A stretch of DNA of 64,000 bases from Acholoe squamosa (lineage: Eukaryota; Annelida; Polychaeta; Phyllodocida; Polynoidae), in assembly GCA_949317995.1 (NCBI GenBank), contig OX439050.1, positions 48,485,777 to 48,549,776 of the forward strand, read 5' to 3'. Made by a program: the position numbers and the translations under genes. Shown here one piece after another: positions 58,431 to 64,000 of this stretch (position 1 is its first letter; the number at the start of each line of letters is the position of its first letter). The notes under the pieces were generated by a model. That model was given only the letters and a program-made list of their open reading frames with translations, ran no database searches and was not told the DNA's origin.

Positions 58431-60543
58431 CTTCCCCGCCATGGTCCGGCAGGCCTAGTCTGCCCTGCAGTTGCAACAGCGGATGCAGGGAGGAAGAAAG
58501 AACAGCCCGGGGCTATGCGTCGTCTTCTCTTTCGGGTTCCCCGCCTCGCGGCAACCAAGCCTGCAAATGCCATCAACAGATATCCCCGGGCTCTGCTTCT
58601 TCCTCACCGCGGTTCCACAGCGGCGACAGCGGATGCATGGAGGAAAACGGAACAGCCTGCCCGTAGTAATATCAGTGGAAGGAGAGCAGCCTGGGACAGC
58701 CTGTCATCTCCCCGTAGGTCATAAAGTTCTAAAAAAGCAGCAGAGTTAGGAGGAACCTCCCAACCACCTTCAATTTCGCAGAGGAGACAGCCCTCAGTGA
58801 GTATCTCCCCTGTTGGTGTGGGAAAGGGAGAGAGAGTAGACCGGCATCCCTCCCCACGGACAGTGGGACAGGCAGCGTTCCCCGCAGTCTTCCCCACAGC
58901 CAAGTGAGGTGTCATTGCCTTCCCCGCGGCCACATAGACGGAGAGTAAGACTGCATTCAGGCAGCGACCCATCCCCACTAGCCACGAGGATGTGTGTGCA
59001 CGGGGTGATGGCAGACTCCCGGGTACCATGCGGCCAGGAGGGGCCAAGGAGTGGGGAAAGGAAGTGCCCAGTGTTAGAGATAGTGACTCCTAGAAGGACT
59101 TAGTGTTATTCGAGACAGTGACTCCGCTAAAAAGCCTATTATAGGCAATAGTGACTCCCTAATTATGAATAAGGAGGAGGAGGAGGAGCACACCATGGCC
59201 GATAAGGGGGAGGTCCACCAGGAGGCAGCAGGGGAGACGGGTGACCGGGAAAAGGGTAAAGGCACCAAGGAGCCCACCTGGGACCTAGATGAGGAGGCTG
59301 CACAGGCAGTGTAGGGTCTGCTGGTGGTGCAGATGGTAGGGGATCCGGGTGCACAAACCTCGGACAGCATCAAGGCCATCAGTATCCCCGCAGAGGAAAT
59401 GAGGCTACTGAACGTGGTATGGGATCAAGTCAGCCCTATCACACTATTTAGGCCCAGAGAGGTGACGGAGACGCTCCCCCAGTTCCACGGGGAGCCACCT
59501 GCTGCCCTTGGCCCGGGGGACCTGTCTGCCGGCCGAGAGGGAGGCCCTGGAGGCAGTAGGAGACAGCACCCTGGCAAACATGGTCTGTGTATCTGACGAG
59601 GAGAGGGGACCACCCCTGCCTGAGGAGTGGCAGTCCCCGGTCAGGTCACCGCGTCGCTGTCCACACGGGCGGCAACCTTCAAGGGCACCTCCGGCAGCCA
59701 CCACCAGTAGACCGGCCGCATCGCAGCAAAGGGAGAGCGCTCCCCCCTCTCGGGCTGCCCCTTCAGTGGCGGCAGGGTCGTCAAGAGGTCCCGCTGGCTA
59801 CCGACCAGGAGCTCCCGGTGACCGACCCGCTCTGGCTGTTCCCCCCACAACAGCTAGTCCTCGGCATGGGCCACCAGCCGCGACTGCACCACAGCAGGCA
59901 CAGTGGTCCTCCTATCACCGGACCCCCCCAGCAGTCGCCGGCTGGTGGTGCCCTCGGATCAACAGCCACCGACATTCCAGATCCACTGGAGTGGTTCCCC
60001 TTGTCCCTGGTGCCACCACGGGATCTGGGCCCTCACTATGGTGTAATGGCGCCTTCGGACATCTCCACATCCATGCTGGTCCTCAATGAGAATACCTACG
60101 AGATAGCTCATACTATCACCACCACCTGACGCCGTCTCCCCCAGTTCCAGCAGTTCCCGCTACCGCACGTTGCCCAGAGCCAGCCGCCACAGGAGGATCC
60201 TCCAGCTCCGGTAAGTGTCCCCTCTCTACCACATTGTTAATCTCCCTCACGCTAAGGGTTTGAGAGTCGAGTATCCCCATATGACAGAATCAAGTACAGC
60301 AGAGCTGCATAATTCATCTAGAGTGTCTATAGAGTACCGAGAAGTACTGGGAAGGACCTTAAGTGCCTCCCGTGGGACAGGAACAGGTGGAGGGGACGTA
60401 ATCAAGGTAGTTGGGCACTGAAGGGGGTGCCAGTTACTCACTGTTATATCTAGGTCATCCTTACTCCAGATAATCTTGTTAAAAGTTACTGTAAATACAC
60501 CAGGTTACACTCCCTCTTAACATTTTATGTATAGGGTTAATTT
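58431..60543 (+). other. GC-rich region of unknown origin in place of integrase
   Basis: Where integrase (HHCC zinc finger and DDE core) is expected, I find neither. The 2.1 kb has a diverged direct duplication near 58460-58660 (GCGGATGCAGGGAGG / GCGGATGCATGGAGG, each followed by AGAACAGCC or GGAACAGCC), a GGAGGAGGAGGAGGAG run (59172), and overlapping Pro/Ser/Arg-rich frames such as 59587-60129. None shows a domain I recognise. It may be an eroded 3' end or captured sequence. Confidence 0.55.
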
Positions 60544-60556
60544 GAGGAGGGGAAAG
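60544..60556 (+). other. Polypurine tract
   Basis: GAGGAGGGGAAAG lies immediately before the 3' LTR TGTAG start, the expected plus-strand primer site. Confidence 0.85.
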
Positions 60557-60879
60557 TGTAGCTGGAGCGTTGGGCTGCCGCGGGACCCCGCGGGGAAGGC
60601 TGGTGCGGCCACCAGGGGGCGCACCGCCCATAGCGGCTATATATTGCACTGCGGGGCGGCAGCCAGCCAGTCTGACTCTGCTGCTGGTTGAGCGCAGACG
60701 TGCCCGCCCTCCCTGCAGAACCCGGACTCTAGGAACGACCTTAGATTTGTGCATGCCTATTGAGCTCTTGGCCTCAGGTGCCCGACTTGTACTATTCAGA
60801 CTATAATATACAGGTTATTCCAACAACCGTACTTGACTGCCTTGCCTTTTACTTCCCCTGGTTCCACCCTAATGTTACA
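60557..60879 (+). repeat. 3' LTR of the Gypsy-type element
   Basis: About 323 bp, starting TGTAGCTGG and ending AATGTTACA. It aligns to 54470-54799 with roughly two dozen or more differences by eye, indicating an old insertion. It carries the same CTCF core and TATA-like sequence. Confidence 0.9.
60609..60622 (+). promoter_or_regulatory. CTCF core-motif match in 3' LTR
   Basis: CCACCAGGGGGCGC, identical to the 5' LTR site although the surrounding LTR has diverged. Confidence 0.7.
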
Positions 60880-61029
60880 ATATATATATGAGAGGAAATC
60901 ATTATAAGCTGTTGTTTCAGAAACCCCAGTTGTCATTAGTACTATTCTTTTTTCCCCCCAAAGTGTTACTGAACAGGATGTGTGATGATATCTGGCTGAA
61001 AAAAAAATCACATGATTCAAGATGTTGTC

Positions 61030-61530
61030 AACGGATCGTTACATGTCATGAAGTGAGGTAACAGGAGTCCAGACAATTCAGTTGATGATCCAGCTTCATT
61101 GTAAGATTGGCATGAGAGTAGTCAATACAGTGTAACAGTATGGTACTCACCAGTCTGACCAAGCTATATCCTGGGGCCAAGGCACCTGAGTGTCGTAGTG
61201 TCTAGGTTTGGAGAAGAATAAGATTCCCTGAGTGGGTTCTGCCTGTTTATAAAGGGAGTCCAACTCAGTGATACTCATGTGCTATTTCTAGAAGTGCATG
61301 GTGACTCAGGTCGGGGGATGATTAGCTCAGTCCCTCTCTGGTTAGCTCCAGTCTAATCCGGAGTAGGAGGAGGGAGCTGCTCTCAGGAGTGAGTCACCTT
61401 GTCAGGGGAGGCTAAAAATAGTGTATGATATCATGTCTTCCAGTGGGGATCCACAGATGGGACCTGGTGGTACTCACTGGAGGAGGACGGGGGTGAGTGA
61501 GTCACTCACCCTGTCAGGTTAAAAGTAGGG
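61030..61530 (-). repeat. LTR-like dispersed repeat, copy 2
   Basis: Shares the order CGTTACATGT, GTCCAGA, TTAGTTGATGATTCAGCTT-like sequence and AGCTATATCCTGG with 12958-13440. The TACTCACC/TACTCACT stretches at 61143 and 61471 resemble donors on the minus strand but fall inside the repeat. Confidence 0.5.
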
Positions 61531-62680
61531 TAGCCTTGGATTCTACATGGGGAACCTTGGTCAGCTTGGTTTGAATATGTCGCTGATAATCATAATACAT
61601 AGAATAGTCCATTGACAATGGCGTTAATGCACCAACGTTATATATCCTACTAACATTAATATCAGGTAAAGAAAGACCAAAAAAATGAGTTGGAGATGGT
61701 GCAATAAAGTCGGCAAGAAACAAGAATGAATCAGTACAGAAAGACAAAAGTTAAAATAATATTACAAAAGTTAATTATAATAATTATGTTATCTCACGAC
61801 TCTGGCCTAGATCATGCTTTTTTGGTCATAACCCTGTTCAGTTATCGGACATGCTAATAAATTGGAGAAGTATACAGTCAACCTCTCCATACGTTTCCAG
61901 TTAAAACCGTTCAGGTCCTACAGGGGCGCGAACCCTGGCCGCGCTGGTAAGAGGTGAGCGCCATAACCACTATACTAGCCAGCTGGTGAAGGAAATCAGT
62001 GTTCAAGAGGAATCTGACTCAGCTGTCTGCCATACATTCGCCTATGCCCACATATTTACCATAGAATCCAATGGTAGCATGTCAAATTATTAACATGGAG
62101 ACATCCTTAGATATCACAGATGATCATATGACTGATAGTCACAGATCGTCGTCAAATAGGTGTGCCAGGGGGTGCCAAAATAAAACAGTAGTACCATCTA
62201 TTCCTTTTGCACACATAAACTATAAGGGTTGGTGCCTAGAGCCCATATATGAGGGAAGGTTAAATATGTTAAGTATTTCTGTACCAGCCGGCCGAAGTGA
62301 GGTATGTTAATTACCGCGAGGACACGTCTACGACCTTACCCCTATGCAGAGATACATGGGAAACACATATTCCCCATTAATTATACCCCAATATTTGTTA
62401 ATGATATCTAAGAAAACACCCCAAGCATTACAGGAAATTGTGTTTCTTCTACATTCTTGGCCTTTTTATGCTATTTTTAGCTACAGAGAGGATAGCACGT
62501 CTTCTGAAAAGCCTAGCATAAACTGACATGCTTCTTTCCAGTTAGCACCACTCCTTGAAAAGAAGACATATATCATGCCAATTGACTCCATAACATTCCA
62601 GATACAAGAGGATTGAATAAATTTTCATAGTGATAGGTCTTGCCACTCGCCATAGCATCCAAGCAAATCTGAGTGAAGTC
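61531..62680. other. Non-coding stretch with one tRNA-like module
   Basis: AT-rich and without a coding frame I can support. It contains the tRNA-derived module at 61922-61986. Confidence 0.55.
61922..61986 (-). repeat. tRNA-derived SINE-like module (minus)
   Basis: The minus strand has GGCTAGTATAGTGGTTATGG (A-box/D-arm, similar to Glu/Asp tRNA D-arms) and AGGGTTCGCGCCCC (B-box with T-stem). The anticodon region has a GCGCT/AGCGC stem around an oversized loop, so it is a relic. Confidence 0.7.
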
Positions 62681-62689
62681 TTGTGTCAT

Positions 62690-63180
62690 ACTGAGTCAAC
62701 TCTCACTCAGCTTGACAAACCATCACTCACTTCAATAAAGGTGGTAAGAAAGGTTGGGTGAATGTTCGTCAGCATGTGTCAATACTGGTCAAGTCTCACA
62801 GAGCTTGACGAACAAGCACTCACTTTGATACAGATGGTAGGGGAGACTGCGTGAGTATGCATCTGCAAGTGTCTAAACTTGTCAACTTCAACTTAGTTTA
62901 CTCACTGTGATAAAGATGTTAGGGGAGACTGGGTCAGCATGTGTCAACACATGTCTACAGTTGTCAACTCTCACTCAGCTTCAATAAAGATGTGGGGGAA
63001 GATTGGGTAAGCATACGCCAACATGTGTCAATAGTCGCCTGATCCCACACAGCTTGACAAACAATCACTCACTTTCATAAAGATGTGAGGGACGACTTGG
63101 TGAACAATTGTCAGCATGCGTAAATAATTGCTAGCTCTCACTCAGCATGACTCAAATTCACAATGAGTGAGTGAGTGAGT
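62690..63180. repeat. Degenerate tandem repeat, about 85-100-bp unit
   Basis: Units share TCACTCAGCTTGACAAAC, ATCACTCACTT, AATAAAGATGT, GGGAGACTGGGT and GCATGTGTCAACA. About five units are recognisable; a partial unit (GTGTCAACTTATGTCAACTC) recurs at 63795-63870. Confidence 0.8.
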
Positions 63181-63350
63181 AAAAGATGTTTAACGCCATT
63201 TCGACAGCTAAGGTCATATTCATGGCGAGAACTACATTACACAATTTCACAGAGGAATGTGTCAGTGCCTGCACATATGTGCACCACACACATCCTGAGG
63301 GGATAGGAAAAAGGAGATATAGACCCTTTTAAGTGGGCTAGGGAAGCCCA
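63160..63350. repeat. Dispersed repeat, copy B
   Basis: Begins GAGTGAGTGAGTAAAAGATG and TTTAACGCC, and shares ACAATTTCACAGAGGAATGT, GTGCACCACACACATC and GGATAGGAAA with 42380-42545. Probably a SINE or SINE-core fragment. Confidence 0.7.
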
Positions 63351-64000
63351 CAAATTCACAATGAGAGACTATGGAATATGTATAAATTCTAACTGCTTGT
63401 AGTTTACAGAATGGGCCAATTGATTGAATGTCAATATGATAGATTATGTTGCATATAGCAGTTTTCTTTCTTACATGATATGAAATATATATAAATCAGG
63501 AACATAATTATACTGAAGAATATGGAATTCGGTGCATATATAAGACAAAAAAGATGATTTGTTTTGTCTATGGGACTTAGCACTGAGTTGGACTTATCTG
63601 CATTTTACATGTGATCTATGCATCTGTTGGGCCTGGTTTAGCAGAATATAAAAAGTTTAATGTCTAGTGATCAGCTAGGTCACATATGATTAGGGGAAAT
63701 AGATAGGACTTCTTAATATTATGGTAAAAATGGTCTGTATTGAGTTATAAAAGGGGTAGATGTTGTATCCAATATGGGTATAACAGACTCTGTCAGAATG
63801 CATCAACCTGTGTCAACTTATGTCAACTCTCACTCATTATGACACAACTTCATGCAAGGTGACACACTACATAACATTCTGTGTTCTGATTAGTCCATTT
63901 TAAATCTCCCTCCCTTTCTTTGTTCTCCTCTTGAGTTCAAACAGACAAGTAGACACAGCCAAGGAGGAGAGATGTGCTGGTAGTTGGTCACACAGTTCTA
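63351..64000. other. AT-rich non-coding end of window
   Basis: No coding frame, RNA gene or bounded element was recognised, apart from the partial tandem unit near 63795-63870. Confidence 0.5.

Larger units (their letters stand above)
54470..60879 (+). mobile_element. Ty3/Gypsy-type LTR retrotransposon, degenerate
   Basis: Two LTRs (54470-54799 and 60557-60879) flank an internal region with a TGG-starting primer-site-like sequence right after the 5' LTR, gag, broken reverse transcriptase and RNase H, and a polypurine tract GAGGAGGGGAAAG before the 3' LTR. The flanks are ATAT-type repeats, compatible with a short target duplication. The element is GC-rich against an AT-rich background. Protease and integrase were not recognised, and several frames are broken, so it is not autonomous. 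Confidence 0.92.

Noticed and set aside
59587-60129. 180-codon Pro/Ser-rich frame as an env-like or novel gene
   Set aside because: No signal peptide, membrane segment or recognised domain; overlapping frames of similar length exist because the region is GC-rich.
61143-61160. Splice donor of an upstream exon of the SAM gene (GGTCAGACTG|GTGAGTACC on minus)
   Set aside because: It falls in a dispersed LTR-like repeat also present at 13 kb, with no open frame of the required phase.

Overview
The window is animal (metazoan) nuclear DNA. It has widely spaced, GT-AG-bounded exons, abundant short inverted-repeat transposons, tRNA-derived SINE-like modules, a decayed LINE, a Ty3/Gypsy-type LTR retrotransposon and many micro- and minisatellites. 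There are no operons and no dense gene packing. The repeat mix and low-GC, repeat-rich introns suggest a marine invertebrate or basal chordate, but no feature here fixes the phylum.

One host gene can be read with confidence. It lies on the minus strand and spans at least 1439-48184 (about 47 kb). Six exons were found by reading both splice sites and checking reading phase: 48099-48184, 37892-38002, 18575-18733, 9584-10235, 8434-9232 and 1439-1570. All five junctions are phase-compatible. The product carries two AT-hooks (exons at 37.9 kb and 9.7 kb), Gln/His- and Ser/Pro-rich low-complexity stretches, a CtBP-like ALDLS motif, and a C-terminal SAM domain split exactly across the last intron, ending at a TAA. 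The SAM domain is of the Polycomb-associated, polymerising kind (PHC, SAMD7/SAMD11, L3MBTL group), with SAMD7/11 the closest fit by eye. The 5' end of the gene is not in the window or was not recognised.

The introns hold nearly everything else. 1.57-8.43 kb: a foldback family rich in CCCC/GGGG tracts and a degenerate GTGGACA repeat cluster. 10.2-18.6 kb: a near-perfect 252-bp palindromic MITE, nested foldback elements, and a 40-bp minisatellite. 18.7-37.9 kb: promoter-like islands at 19.0 and 20.4 kb, a large foldback with a MITE nested in one arm, a minus-strand LINE (23.7-26.6 kb), a TACAGCAA-rich TIR element, long AT and GAAA microsatellites, and SINE modules. 38-48 kb: an inverted pair of 300-bp MITEs, a TTAA-flanked TIR element, a 22-bp minisatellite, hAT-like MITEs, and a 1.3-kb TIR element with a SINE inside it.

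Upstream of the last recognised exon (48.2-64 kb) the main object is a 6.4-kb Gypsy-type element (54470-60879) with two LTRs, a polypurine tract, gag with a CCHC knuckle, broken reverse transcriptase and RNase H, and no recognisable protease or integrase. Each LTR carries an exact match to the canonical CTCF core motif.

I did not find an undescribed multi-gene system. The points most worth following are the SAM/AT-hook gene, the CTCF-motif LTRs, the intragenic promoter-like islands with strong splice donors, and several cleanly delimited transposon insertions.
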